This document shows positions 1-13,990 of a DNA stretch of 64,000 nucleotides, piece after piece. A program made the position numbers and the translations under genes. The notes beneath the pieces were generated by a model that was not told where the DNA came from, searched no databases, and saw only the letters and a list, made by a program, of their open reading frames with translations. How positions within the stretch are numbered: position 1 is the stretch's first letter; each line of letters opens with the position of its first letter. The DNA comes from Plutella xylostella (Eukaryota; Arthropoda; Insecta; Lepidoptera; Plutellidae): NCBI RefSeq assembly GCF_932276165.1, contig NC_064005.1:2232001-2296000 (forward strand), given 5' to 3'.

Positions 1-3000
1 GACATAGATTTTCCTGAGCATATTTTCATAAAGCGACCCTTCTCATGAAAAATGACACGACGTTTTCAAGAGTCGTGGTGGCGAAAAGTAAGCTAGTAAG
101 GATTTCACCTCTTGACGCAAACGTAATTTTATTTGCTCTCATGAAAACGAACCTTGTTCCTTGACATTCCTATATTTGCCTTTTTGGAGGGTTTGTTTGT
201 GTCGCAAACCTCTAATCATATTAAATTTTGCATTCATCACTGTCATTTACAGGTGATCTGAATTTTATCCTCCGTTATGACTAGTCCTGATTATAGTAGG
301 TATAAATAAAATATTTTAGTTTATTTCTATTATCGCGATAAAATCTACATAACAGAGCAACTACCTACCTACTTTCATCAAAAAAGTGTTGTGTTGAATA
401 AGTTTTTTTTTCCTTGCAATATTAAGACGCAGTTTCTCAAAAAAGATGAACCCGCGGATACCGAGGGTGATCATTCTGGCACACTAACGACTGTTGTAAA
501 CAAGCCGAGAGATTGATGTACAATCAAAGTTTCGCCACAAATATCTCAATTTCGGTAGCGAGCAGAGGCTAGCGGAAATTGCACGCCTCGAGCTACGTCC
601 ATTATCTTTTTTTGCGTACACTTTTAGGTTGTTCGTCTTAGATTTTTCACGCCGCATAATACTTATGCAATAATAAATTGAAATGAAATATTTTCGAAAA
701 GTATTTTAGTAAAGGCATCACCGTCAGTCACTTGTCTTCTTCATAAGATTGGGTATAACCAAAAACCTGACGGACTTATTAAAATGTTAATGTTTTTGCT
801 CGAAAATTTATGGGATAATTTTTGAATCAGCAAAAAAATATTTCCGATTCTCTGAAACGATACTACACCGTAACGTGACGACAGGATTAACTAAGATTCC
901 GAGTTTAAATTCTTAAGGAATACACTTATTAGGCTGCCAGTTCTACATGTTAAAACAGATGTTCTACCTCCTCTTGACGGGTGGGTCAGGCGAGGTCGGT
1001 CGCCATCTTGCAAGATTCCCGCCAATTGAGTCCCGCGGGAGCCTGTCAACTCAACAGACAAAACAATTACAGCAGTCGTGACTTTCTAAACATTGAAAGT
1101 TAAAACACTTAAGTTGATGTAATTACAGAAGGCTTTTGTTCTACTTGACGTTTATTCAACAAACAAAGAAAGCTCCAATGTTTTAAAGTTAAGTTAAGTT
1201 TTTTTTGTCAAAAATTAAGATGCATTCACCAGGAAGTTTGGTTCAAGAAATAATCCCGTACTTGAATAAACTCATTAGGCGCCTAACAATTACAGTGAGA
1301 AAATCTCTCAGCATCCAATCATTCGCATCGAACGCACCTGTTTCGACCCGAGACTCTCCTTTTTCATTTTTAATGAAGCCATTTTGTTATTCCGCTGCAG
1401 GTGCCCGTGATTCTGTGCCCCAAAATCGATGCCTTATTATGTTGTTTAATTCATTATGCGCTTTGTTTTCTTCAACAGCTTTTTACCACAAGAACCCGCA
1501 AATAACTTTATTGTCTCTGTCAGAATTTATTGTTTTTTATTGTTGTTCAAAAGGTGCATTATAAATCGTGGCGCTCTGTCCGCTTTAACAGATGTCCGTA
1601 ATTAAGTTGTAAAGTTTTGTACAATGTTTTTTATACTCATCAAGGGAAAAAGTAAATTCACAAGGTTATTGCCGATGTTAATCACCGTTTTGTATACAGA
1701 CATTCAAAATGTTCTTAATTTTATTGAAATGTAATTAATAGTTTTAAGCACAATGTTGACGTTTTCCAATAAAAAGAAGAGCAATGAAGTTGGTCGTATC
1801 GTATGTAGACTATGTAGAGAGCGACTTGCACGGGCATCTTACTTTTTTTTGTTCCGACAACATTCGAGCGAGCGCCGACAACTCGGAGAACATTGTTTTG
1901 CGTTTCGAATTTCGAATAATCATTGACGTTTTCCACGTTCCTCTGCAAAAGAAAGACCTGCCAATACCCCATATCAAAACACGCTCAAACGATGATTTGA
2001 ATAAGCTTCAATTTCAAATGTTACCTAAGTTTTATTTAAAACATGTCGGAAATGTAGATGTGGGTTCCTCGGAGATAATACCTGAGATTTGGTGTGCAAG
2101 TCCCTGCGTTCTATCGTCGCCCATATTCTGAAGTCGTTACGGTTGGATTCGACTTGAATATCTTCTACCTCAATGGGTTTCTCGACGTCGAAATAAAAGT
2201 TATTGGATGATCTTTGATTAGATGATTATCGTATCGGACTTGCGTTCGATCGCGGCCGTTGTCTGAACATTTTATATGGTAATTGAAATGTAATATAATC
2301 ATTGGTTCCTTGTAGCGTGTCTCTTATCAGCGGTTACCGATGATAAGTATCGGTAACACGAGTAACTTACGGCCGTGACCGTTTACACGAGCATCAACGG
2401 GAATTTTAACCTGTAATTTCATCACGAAACCAAGATGATAAATTAAACTTGAAGGCAGCATGTGATTTATAGCCACTTTCTTAATGGTAACATACCGAAT
2501 CAAAGATTTTGCCATTGAACTTTTAAGAAACCTTTATGAAAGCAAACTAACAAAATTACAAATAAGATCTTTTTCCAAAAAAATATGTATAATACACAAA
2601 GGGACTCGGCACATCTGCCGAAGGACCGGACGATTAATTTAATATAAAGTTAACGTCTCTATCCTAAGGAAGCCATTTCTCTGAAGATATGACGTGTTAT
2701 AAATTTTTGTGTGAATCGCTTTTGTGCGTCGGGAGAACCGACACGGGTTTGGTGTTTGGGGCTGGTTCATGTTTTATTCTTTTCAAAGTCGGCATGCCCT
2801 ACACTATTACCTTTACACAAGTGAAATAGTTTTTATTTCTACTTAATACTTAAGTATCTTCTATATTTTAGTAATAGATTCGATTTAAGCTTTAGCCAAC
2901 TTTTGATACAACAACTTCTGATTGTAATCGTAATTTGGTATCAATAAACTAATTCCTATTACACATTTAACGACCATAAAAGTAAACAAAGCATGAATCC

Positions 3001-6000
3001 AAATTGGCGACAGATGGGGAAAAAATCAGCCAACTGACATTTTCTATTGTGTTGAAACTAAAATCATTAGACTCACAAAAATAAATATGAGGGACACAAA
3101 GCCACCGCCTGGCCGCCAGTACGAGCCACAACATTAATTCGATTTGCTATTGTTAGATTTAAAAGGAATTTCTTAGAAACTTTACAAATGGTACAAAAAT
3201 TAGGTTAGGTTTTAAGTTATACATATTATGTGGTTTCCAGCTTTTGAAAATTAGTTACCTACATACCTACAGTTTTTTATAACAACGTGTATAAAATATT
3301 GCTAAACAACTGAGCAGTTTCAAGAAACATGGGATAATAGGACTAAGTTAACTCATTAGACAGTCGTTGAATATTATAGTCACTATAGGTACTTTATAAA
3401 AACATAACATTTAGAAGGACATCGAAAATAGGAGAACCAAAAAGCAGTAAACACCAGATGATAAGCCTAGATGCGGCGCCAACCATATGGTTTCACTGCA
3501 GCCATAGCTAGATATAGACATCAGAGGCGCCACAAGGGTACAATTTTACGATGGTACTTAAAAAACAATGACTAGTACCATTTTGTTTTTTCACACGAAC
3601 CCTTGAGGAGATTTTGGAGCTCTATTTGTTTTCTTTACCGTTTCAACCCCGGCACTTGTACGATGACTGTTCAAAATATTTCGCTACTAAACATGTATTG
3701 TTCTTTTTTTCTACGTTATTTAAGGGGCTTAAGTTGAAATTACTGTCAGAACTTATCTTCTTTCTGATGTATCTAAGTTTCTTATTAATATGTACTTAAT
3801 TATTGACTAGGCATATTCATTAGTAAATTATTGATATGTTTATCGGAATAATCTAATCTAATTGATAGTATATAAAACCATAATATGTAGGTATTTACTT
3901 ACCTATTTACTTACGATTCCAACTCAATTTAGTACATGTTATATCCAACTATCATACAAGATATTTTCATTAATACTACCTAGTACCTACCCACGCATTA
4001 CTTATATCTAGAGACCTTAAATAATCACAATATTATTAGATACGAAAGAACTCTATGATAAGTTTATCCTAAACCAATTTAAAGGTCCATTAATCATTGC
4101 CCTCAGAAACGCAATATTTGTACCATATGCCGCGTTTCGCCACAGACCCGAATCTCTACCTGAACCGAGAAAAAAGAACATTATAAAAAAAGGTGACAAT
4201 AACGCCGACATGCCAATAAACTAGTAAGACATCTCAATTTATGGAGTCTCACTTTTGGTAGTCAAAGACTTAAAGGAATCAATTTGTTCTCGGAACTCAC
4301 CGAAGAATCCATCTACAATAGTCTAAAGCGCTATTTTAACCAAACGAGATCATTTTATGTCTTTTTCCACGCTACCGATGGTATCAACTAAATTATGCGT
4401 CAGAAATAGAGCTATTTGAAGAAGCGGTGAACTGTAACATTCCTTCAAAAAGAATCTGATTAAAGGATACAGCTAGATAGGACAGCACACTGAGTTTTAA
4501 AACCAGGTAGGGATTGAATGGTAGCTATGAATGCTTGACGCAAATGAAGTTTCCACTTTGTACTTACATAGGGGTATTAAGTTTATAGGCACTAAAGATT
4601 GCTAGGGTAAATTCCTCATCGATTGTATCGAGCTATGCTTCATTGGCGATTAAACGTCCGTTTCAACCGGACATTCCTGCATGATAAACCAAGCAATATT
4701 TTACGAACAAACGACATCAGATAATCTAAAACGCGGACTTCAAGGGTAACGACTGTCTTGACAGCTCACTCTCTTAAGATCTTATTATATGCCAAGTTCG
4801 AAGCCAATAAATTATGCATTCAGAAAGACGAAAAATTCTCATCAGATCAGGTTCCCTAAGAGTTGTGACTTCTACGAAATTTTAGATTCTTATCGAGTTT
4901 TTTCGCTTTAAGTTTCGGTGCCGCTAACGAAGGTTGGTTTTCATACCTGTTCTTTTTTTGGTTGAACCCACACGGTGTCTTGAGCAGGAGAGAGATAGGG
5001 ATTATCGATGTCCACCCAATCCTGTCAACATGCTTGCTGGTACAAATCAATTCCGAGTTATGTGACGTCTGTAAAGATTAATTGCTGCGGCTCTTGTTAT
5101 ATTTTGAATATTTTGATATAATCGTGAAACTAATCCGGTACCAATCTGGTTTTATATTATTAGTTATGGAACCACTGGTAGCACATACTAGCAGTTGACT
5201 TATCTATTACTTAAGTCCTTGTTATATCTACCTATATCGCTTCTTATCAAATACGACTTACAAAGAATGCGTTAAGTCCGCAGGCATAGTAAAAGGTGAG
5301 AAAAAACGATGGTGATAAATGCGTTATCGCTTTAATCCTACTCCAGTGTCTGTTGTTTCCAAAAACACATATGTCGGGAAAGTTAACGCTCTTTTGTAAA
5401 GCGTATCAAAATTAAGATAATGGATTATGTCCGTCGATATACCTAATTCCTACTTTATTATTAGCGACCTTTCCAGATACAGCTGTCGTGTTTTTTCCAC
5501 CGTTCCGTTTTTGGTGGAATGGGCAGTGACCGGCCGTTATAGATTTAAATAGTTCCGAAATAGCTCTATACGGATGATAACATTCAACTGAATAACTACG
5601 TACTGAGCACACGTATTTATGGGTCATTAACTTAACCAATATGAACTTATTTAGATCGAGAGTGATAATAATGTATACACCGATTACTTTCTAAAAGGTT
5701 TTTTTCATTAATTGCACAGCTGCATGTTGAATATTGAAACGCAAAATTACAAAACATTGTCGAACGTTTTGCCGATAAGCGTTTGTTTATTCTTTCATTG
5801 TGTTTGAATTCCGAATGTGGTTTTCGAAAGTTGCGGAGGGTTGCGCCGGCCAGTGACATCGAATTTCATTTGTTTAATTGAGCAATCAAATATTTGCTTC
5901 GATCGTGGCGATGTCGTTAGTAGTGTCAATACGTCCCCTCGGTCTGATTTGGCTTTTCTGACTTCGATCGGATGTTTGGTCACTTTGAAGCATCGATCCT

Positions 6001-7074
6001 AATCGGTTAATGGAGGACAATAAATCTAGAAATTCCACTTAAATACAGAATTGCGTTTTATTACACTTGTTATTACAGTGATAATTATTGCATCGTTTTA
6101 TTCGAATGTATTACTATTATACTTAATTACGCCTTTAAACGAAAGCCGCGTGAATAGAGCAATATAAAATCTATCATATAAATTTAGCCTATGCGTAGGT
6201 TAAATTATCTTTGATGTTATAGTTATAAAATGTATACTATTCTTGGTATGGTAAGAGCGAGAAGAAAGGTCATTATTTAAAAGTTTTTTTATTTTATTGA
6301 GACTATTACTAGCCAATGTTTTATCATTTTGAGTTGTCGATAGACTATGAATGTGAAACAATAAACCCATAGACTAGAATATTATAACTGAATAAACCTA
6401 CCTAGTTTATCAATCGTATCGTTATTCAAATCAAATTGCGAATGCTTGACGTTTCCTCAAAAATGACAATTCTCCACGCGGACACAATCATAAATCGTGT
6501 TTAAATGTACGAGCCGTTTCACAATAAATATCTGATCTAACACCGTCTTCCTGCCCACGCCCATAATTCAGAGAGAATTATTGGTTTAAATTAAATAAAC
6601 ATTTCAAGTGAGACGTATGCAGCGAGCCTCTACTAAAGTCACCGCAAAATTATTTATAGAAATTGCTACATGCTATAGGAACCACCTCAAACAAGCCTAA
6701 TTGGGTATGTTTTATACTGCAAGCTTATGTTTTATACGCACTGTACCAGTTATACTTAATCTAATTAGTTTTCTAGTTGAAATCTTGTATTTCTCTCTGT
6801 CTGGACAACTGGACATGTCGAAAAAATCGCGCTCACGCGGCACCGCGATTCTTTAAATCTTCATAAATTTCTTTAAAGCATCCATAAATTAAAAATATAT
6901 AATTATTTAATGAATTACTGGTAACAACATGCACCACCTTCAAGTTTTAAATTTTGCATACTTACTTAGTAAGTTCATAATTTTGACAAATGTGTGTAGG
7001 CGTCGGAATCTATGTCCGGTTTTTACTAAGTGGATTTTACCGCGATAAATGTGAGATTTTATGATTATGAGATC
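1..7074. other. Non-coding stretch, no recognised gene
   Basis: AT-rich DNA with many short open frames but no reading frame that I recognise and no exon-like block with matching splice sites. The longest open frames (1205-1564 and 1784-2131) have low-complexity, non-family-like translations and are treated as chance. A CpG-richer patch lies at about 960-1060. It could hold the distal 5' end of gene 1 or be plain intergenic DNA. Confidence 0.6.
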
Positions 7075-7082
7075 CTCTAAAA

Positions 7083-8038
7083 CAGTGTTTTTCAACCTTT
7101 TTCATAATGCGACCCCCCTGGTATAAAAAAATGTTGCGCGACCCCCTTGACCCTTAGATTTTTTTTATCACGTTTACCAATTTTCATTTCATACGACGTA
7201 TGAAAAAATGATTATGGTCTCCATGATTAGGATTCGGATATTTATAATTACTTACATACTTGTCGGATATAAAAACACATTATTTTGCAATTACATACCT
7301 ACATCAGATACGTCGCCATACTATTTCATTAGAAATCAGCTTTTCCTTCTAACTTATTTGAGCATTTAGATATCCTGAAAAGTCTTCAAGAGAGAAATTA
7401 AATTTCATAATCTGCAAAAAACAAAATGCAGGGCTTTACAAAAAATTTACTTGTGGTCGTGGTCTTTAAACTAAAATAACTTTGATGCTTTTTCGTTGAC
7501 ACACCCTTTTGTCATATGAGAAGGTATGAAAATGGCATTAGACTGGACAGAGATGGATCTTTAATTATTTTTAAATGCATTTTTATGAGAATGAGATTAA
7601 TTTATCAAATAAGCTCGAACAGAATCTGTTAGAAATATCTGCAGATGAGATGTTACAGCTGGAATTCAAGTCTTCTAATTTGGATACCTTTTGGTTAATG
7701 ATAACTGAGGCTATGAAAATGTTAAATTCCATTTGTCGCCTCGTTCTTATGCGAGTTGATGTTTTCATCGATGGCCAAGATAAAAAGTGAGCAAAGAAAT
7801 CGCTAAAATTTAAAAACGATTTAATTCAATGTTTCGCAAAAACAGATCCACGATGGGATAAATAATAAATAAAAACAAGCCCAACCTTCGCATTAACATC
7901 TTATGATTTTATTTTTTGTTTATAGCCATTTTAAAGTAAGAGTCTTACTTAATAAATAAATATTAAATGTCTGGCGACCCCCCTACCGAAGCTTCGCGAC
8001 CCCCCAGGGGGTCGCGACCCACAGGTTGAAAAACACTG
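7083..8038 (+). mobile_element. hAT-type DNA transposon, non-autonomous remnant
   Basis: A complete 956-bp element. The left terminus reads CAGTGTTTTTCAACCT and the right terminus is its exact inverse, AGGTTGAAAAACACTG. Both ends are flanked by the 8-bp direct repeat CTCTAAAA (7075-7082 and 8039-8046). Eight-base target duplications and CAGTG..TCAACC termini are hallmarks of the hAT superfamily (Charlie/ZBED-like branch). The subterminal parts are C-rich on one strand (GCGACCCCC motifs at both ends). Inside, 7575-7790 keeps part of a transposase reading frame; the rest is deleted or decayed. The intact target duplication argues for a fairly recent insertion. Confidence 0.88.
7575..7790 (+). 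pseudogene. hAT transposase C-terminal fragment
   Basis: A 71-codon open frame inside the hAT element. The stretch around LLEISADEMLQLEF, then FKSSNLDTFWLMI, resembles the 'L..IS.D..L..EF....L..FW' region near the C terminus of Charlie-like hAT transposases (the SCAND3/ZBED5-type domesticated relatives). The usual following block, with the conserved CE.GFS motif and dimerisation helices, is lost. There is no zinc finger and no catalytic D-D-E region, so it cannot make a working transposase. The assignment rests on remembered family pattern, not on an alignment. Confidence 0.6.
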
Positions 8039-8046
8039 CTCTAAAA

Positions 8047-10617
8047 CATTGTACACCTTGGGTGGTCAATAACAGGCTTACAAGATGATTTCTTAGTCTT
8101 ATAAACAGTTGGAGTGTGTTTCTCTCCAGCCGGTTCCGACTCCATGTTTGTTTTGTTACCAAACAGAGGAAATCCTGAATTGATTCTTTCTCTTTGAAAT
8201 TCCAAGATCATGGCCGTTTCTTAATTACACTCACGAGCAATGAAAAGGTTCCAAATGCAGTTGACGTTTTATATGTCACTCAAACATTTATTTCATTGCT
8301 AAGTTATGGGTTTAAATACTAACGCTGTCTGTAAAGTAAAAATTCACAATCAAAAGCCGTGATAAATATTCTATATACAAAACGGAAAGCTATGTATTTT
8401 TGATTATTTAGTAAAAATACAATTATTCACACACCGCGTAAAATGCTCGTTATCATTAGGTGTATGAGTAACTTGTTCATAATGATACACATTCTACACA
8501 CTTGAACCATTACGGTGCTAAATTACACGCATGCAACAGAAATTCTTCTTCGTACGTTTCAAGCCTCGCAATTTAAATTAAACTGAATATAACTATTCCA
8601 ATAAACTTGTAGTTTTCACAGAAATTCGCTCCGCTATATTTCAATCTCGCGACAGTTGTCTGAATGTTCCGTTAAATAAATGCTGTTACATCCTTTCCCA
8701 CAAAATTGAGTCGTATTTCTTGAACCGTAAGATCTTCGATATCTGCACATTTAAGCTGGTTCTGTAGTACGAGATCAACTATGTCCTCAGCTTATTAATT
8801 TCCCTTTGCTCCAACTGATTGTTTCTGATTGGATTATTTCCGTTCATGAGATATTTTTTCTTCTTCCCACCACGTTTCTGTTAGAATAAGTCAGCCGATT
8901 TAAAATTAGCTTTCCGTTTTGTATATCCAATATTTATCACGGCTTTTGATTTTGTATTTTTACTTTATAGCAGCGAGTTATGTGTTTACGTAATGTTCTA
9001 TGCTTTCCTGTTTATGTTTACTTTGCAGTATTTTAGGGTCAATATTAAAGTTTAATATCAGGTAGGTGTGTGATGTATTAGATTCGATAAGAAACTGTCG
9101 GTAGCTATTTGTTTTTCTTGTCTTGTTTTTTGTTTCGGTGTTGCCACAATTTGTCTTGCGTATGAATGAGCACCTTGGATTTTTTATTGACAAGCATATC
9201 AATAAAAATGTGAGTAGGTATCTATTGCTTCTCACTATCACAAATTCAACTCAGTTTCATTATGCAGTAGGTCGTTCTATTGGAGTAGAAGAGATTTCCC
9301 TCTAGTTTTTTTTCTATAAATTAAGACGCTCATCTTTGTCTTTCCCCGTTTTTTCCTAACTCGGTAAAACAATTAAGTCTTCAACAGAAAACTTGGTCCG
9401 AAAAGTTGGACCGGAATACTACGAAAATCACTTAAGCTCCGGACTGAGCGTTACAATCTCTTAAAGTTTTTCTGTAGCTAGGTGTTGGAGGGACAAAAAC
9501 GTCCAAGGAGGGAGTGTCATACATTTTGATGCCAGCGTTTTTGCGCCCGCCTGTTATTGTTGCAGCAAAAACGCTCCTGTTGTTCGGCGCAGCGTTTTTG
9601 CCGCTCTGACAAGTAACTTGGTCGAGTTTTATTTGTCCTGAATAATCACCTTATTATTTGTCTGAATAGTGACTGTTCGTGGGATGTAATTATGGAGTGA
9701 CTCTTAAATTTTAGTTATTGTTTCACGGGCGTGTGGTTATTAATTATTTAACATCGTAATTTGCAGACGTCAGTCAGTATAACGCGTGTACATTAGTATT
9801 TTTCTTCATTAGATAGCTTTCCATTATTTCTCCATCTCAGATTTATAATTTTAACAAGCTCAAGAAACATCGCTAACTTTGCACCAATTATAAATGAATG
9901 AACTCAAAAAGAAACAAAGTTGTAAAACTGCAAATTTCTTAACACAAATACAGAGCAGCAAAGCGCAAATCCCAATTAATGTTGTATCAACACCATCAAA
10001 ACTTTAAAAAGAAACGAAAGAAAACTCTGTCACTTCACAAAGAAAGACATTCGTAATTGGCTTTTATCCAAATTAGCTGAAGTGGGGGAAACTTGAGACT
10101 TTTCAGCGGTAAGCAACTAAGCATGGCCCACGTCGACGCTTTCAATGTTACTACACTTTGTGTAACTAAACGACCTATTTTAACACAAAGTAATAAAAAA
10201 TAATGTCTGCAAAGTTTCTTTCTACGTTTGTTAAATTACCATTCTAATCATTGCTAATATTTTAACCTGGGCACTAACGCTAGTGCAGCTCGAATCATTG
10301 TTACCGACACGCCAAGGTATTATTTTTTTTTTGTTTTTGACGTAACGAATTTTAAAGAAAAATAAATAAGTTTTCATAATCTTGACAAAACATGTCAGAG
10401 GGCTAACAAAATTAACTGTCATCTCAGACGAAATCCAATTACACTGAGTTAACGAATGCTAAGATTTAAATGTGCTTTTTCCTTGTCTTTCTACATGAAA
10501 CCACAATTTCAAGGAGTCTGATAACGTAAGCTAACCTCTTCACGAGGTTAGGCAATGTTTACCTATAATCCTTGAAGGGTTTATTAACTTACATGGACTG
10601 TGTCAAACGACATCCCA
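8047..10617. other. Non-coding stretch with repeat scraps
   Basis: No gene recognised. A short fragment of a dispersed element with the terminus ACGAGCAATGAAAAGGTTCC sits at 8233-8258; related termini occur at 32.6, 44.4 and 58.55 kb. At 9534-9601 the 11-mer AGCGTTTTTGC occurs three times, the middle copy inverted. Otherwise AT-rich. Confidence 0.5.
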
Positions 10618-10818
10618 ACTAATATTATAAATGCGAAAGTAACTGTGTCTGTCTGTCTGTCTGTATGTTACTCTTTCACACCAAAACTACTGAACGGATT
10701 TGAATGAAATTTGGTATACATATGGTCTAGACCCTGAGAAAGAACATAGGCTACTTTTTATCCCGGAATTCCCACGGGAAAACTTTTAAGCGAAACGAAG
10801 CTCGCGGGAACAGCTAGT
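10618..10818 (-). mobile_element. Helitron-like short interspersed repeat
   Basis: About 200 bp running from ACTAATATTATAAATGCG, through a (CTGT)n block (10648-10665) and the internal phrase 'ctgaacggatttgaatgaa', to a terminus ending in CAGCTAGT. It is the inverse orientation of the copies at 13991 and 29109. This sequence type, with an ACTAGCTGTTCCCGCG end and a TAATATTAGT end, is very widespread in lepidopteran genomes. I assign it tentatively to non-autonomous Helitron-like elements. There are no inverted repeats at the tips and no clear target duplication, as expected for that class. Confidence 0.7.
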
Positions 10819-13800
10819 CGTTTATAAATTTCAATTTGCGCCGCCTTCATGAGAACAGAGACAATGCGAAGTGAGTCAAAATAATTGAACTTAATTCTGG
10901 TTTTGGTAAACATAATTAGCATCTGCTCCTATTTAAGCGAAGATACTTGCGCGCTGCGGCACTGTTCCTTAAGAGTTTATTCAAATATACGAAGCTTATG
11001 AGCAGGCGTGCCGAATGAGAGTTGGTTTTACAAGAGAGATTTAGTACCTACTTGTCTCTATGTATTATTAAATTATTTAGCGTACATGAGGAGTGAATCA
11101 TTGCATTTAATAGAAGAAAAAAAAACGATTTTTATGCGTAGTTGTTACTTAATGTCAAAGATATGAAAGGAAATGACGCATTGTGCTACATTAAAATTGC
11201 CGACTTCTAAGAAGTTTAACGAAACGCTTTATTTCTTTGGAGGCCCATCAAAGCATTTCATGGCATACTTGACTGATTATACGTTCTATTGTCTTACTTA
11301 ATAGGTTTCCAATAGCATCACACTATACTTACTAATTGGTTCATTCTAGAGTTTGAGGAGTGAAATAATAATGAAATAAATACAAGTTTAAATCTTTAAT
11401 AAGTCTAAATATTTTTTTGCTCAATAGACTTATCCCAAAATCGATATTATGTTTGCTAGGTTCAGGGTACCTACCAGTATGTTATACAGGATAGCTCCAC
11501 GTTCTCTAAGCTCTAAGGTATATATATTTATATTTTATATTATCGTTAACTAAGCCTTGCTAACATTCCCGCTGCTAACACTGATAGCGATAAAGAATGA
11601 GTTAAACTAGCAAAGACTCGAGAAAAAGAAACCAATCAATCAATCAGGGTCTAATTCAGTGCGTTCACCAGCTGAGATAGTCGCGGTGACAAACGAGGCT
11701 GTGATTGCAACAGATATTGCGAAGAACACTGACTTGTCAGACGCAAAATCTACCGGCTAACCAATAAGAGCCGACGAGAAAAAACGGAAGCCTCGTTTGG
11801 CAGAAGAAGACAATAAAGGAGCGACTGTAGCGCCACTTTTGAAAGACCGGCTTTGTGTCGTAATTCCGTATAGATTGATGACGGCCGTCTGACTCTGGAG
11901 ACAGATGGGAAACGAATGTCTCTGGTTTCGGAGTATGGCGGCGCAAAAACAGTGGGCGAAAGTGGAAGAACTCATTAGCGGTTGCGTTTGCAAAGTTTGC
12001 TTTAAGTTTGGTTAATGATCTAGTTTAATGGGTATGATAATTTGTATTTAATGGTTAGCCAAAGCGTTCGTAGTTCTTGTACAGTTGTTTTATAGTTTTT
12101 TTTTTTAAATAGGTAGGAAGTTGGTAGGTACCCTATTTTACCATTTGTATATTTTTAATGTGAATAGCCTTAGTTGAAGAATTTGAACATCTACAAATAG
12201 ATTTTAGTTTAGTTTTATTATTTTATACCAAAGATTTAATTTCAGCTTATCCCCGGCCACGTAGAATCGAAATTAAGAAAAGAAAATGAATTTTCAATAC
12301 GATTTTTCTAAACTAGTATTCCAGCGTGGAGGTGCTAGCTTTTCAGGTCTCACGTTGAATCCACATTCTAAAGAAAAACTGCGGATTTACGAGGTAACAG
12401 CGAGACTGAAAAACTTATTTCTTTAACCGTCTTCCGTTTTTGAAGTTGGAAATAAAATTGGAGATTTTGACGGTGAACGGGTTGGAAAATATATTGGCTC
12501 AAGTTTCCTACAGTAAGTCGGATTTAACGTGTTCTCTTAGCTTTTACTACTAATTGCAAAAATATACTTTAGTTTATACATAATTTGTGTGAAAATTTAA
12601 GTACCACTCGTATTACTGAAATACCTTTTATGAAAAGGTTATTCGTATTAGTATACATATTATTTTGTTTCATAAGGTGACTGCTTTTACATACTTAGGT
12701 ACAGTACATAGACCGTGAATTGTTCTATGTATAGGTACTTACTACTTTTGAGTCAACCCTCGATTTAATAAACATAAACATAACATGTTTGGGCAATTTT
12801 CCTTTCGATTGTATGCGGTAGATGAGCAGTCTTCGATACCCTTGTAAAGATCAAATTTTAAAGGCAAGCATTGGCGAAATTACGCCGAACGGCTGACTTC
12901 AGATGGCGCAATTTCTTAAGGCTGGACTCTGGACCCTCATCACGAGATTTCCGTTTAACCTTTTTAATATAAAGAATCCCAAAATACTGAAAGGTCCAGA
13001 AAATTTACGAGCCACACCGCGGGTTTGTTTTTGTCAAATAATCTGCCACAGTTCGGAAACGCCGGCTTGTCCAACGTTCGCCAGAAAAAGTTTCCAGTTA
13101 GAATTCACTTGTACCTTTTCGGTTTTGTTTCTGAACTTTTCTCGTCTCGATTAAAATATGGCCACAAATTATCGGAAAGGAATGCTTGGAACTTTAACTG
13201 GGTTAATGCTTCAATATGAATTTCAATAAGGGTTAACAAGGTTTATTTTTTTTAATACAGTAAATAATAAATATTGATGACACTAGATGAATCTTAGTAA
13301 ATTAAGTGAATTTTTTTTTTGCATCTACGCTTTTACAATCACAGGAATGTCAATGGATTTTAGAACCTATTCATCGCTTGCGAGTGTATTTCCTTTTCTA
13401 ACAAGCTACGTTCACAATCTCACTTTTTCCTTCTTTTAAATAGGTAAATAAAGCTTTTGTTGAGAAGTTTTTTTATTAGTTGAATCGTGATCGCCGCTGT
13501 CGTACGTGCGTGAAACCGTCAACAGGAGGCGATAAGGTTGACGGACTATCGACTGGGAAACGTATCGGTTTTGTGTTTGTTATGCCAGTATTAAAGGCTT
13601 ACAGAGGTGGAATTTGAAAAGCGTCAACGTCAACACGGCCTTTAGTAGAAGGAAAACTGTAAAAAATTACGTTTTAAAGAAGCCTCTACCTCTCCGTCTC
13701 CAAAAGATATATTTGGAAGAAATTATTTAGAAGCCACAACAAAATACCAATTAATTAATCAATCTATTTGACTGAATAACCGTTAACCGCACAAATTTCT

Positions 13801-13990
13801 CCTTTTGAGCCTAAAGTTAGTTGCTAACTCTTGTGAATCATGAATTAAAATTCAATGAACCGGCAAATTTTGGGCCCTACCATCTTTTGCTATTTGCGAA
13901 ATAAGTTTTCGTACAATGTTAATTAAAATCGCCCGTGTATCCTCTTATATTTAGTCGTTCGTATGACATATCAGCAGGTAATTATAGAAT
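10819..13990. other. Non-coding stretch with a CpG-richer patch
   Basis: No exon recognised. A CpG-richer, multi-frame-open patch lies at about 11640-11990. It contains an ATTGG/CCAAT-type box (near 11759) and is open on the minus strand in two frames. It could be a regulatory element or an untranslated first exon; nothing in the sequence decides this. Confidence 0.45.

Noticed and set aside
1205..1564. 119-codon open frame
   Set aside because: It starts at a non-ATG codon, has no splice context or recognisable motif, and fits chance in this composition.
1784..2131. 115-codon open frame starting MKLVVSYVDYVESD
   Set aside because: No domain, no splice or promoter context, and the opposite strand is also partly open. 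Left as a weak possibility only.
3197..3212. TTAGG telomere-type repeats
   Set aside because: Only two adjacent GGTTA/TTAGG words; not an array.
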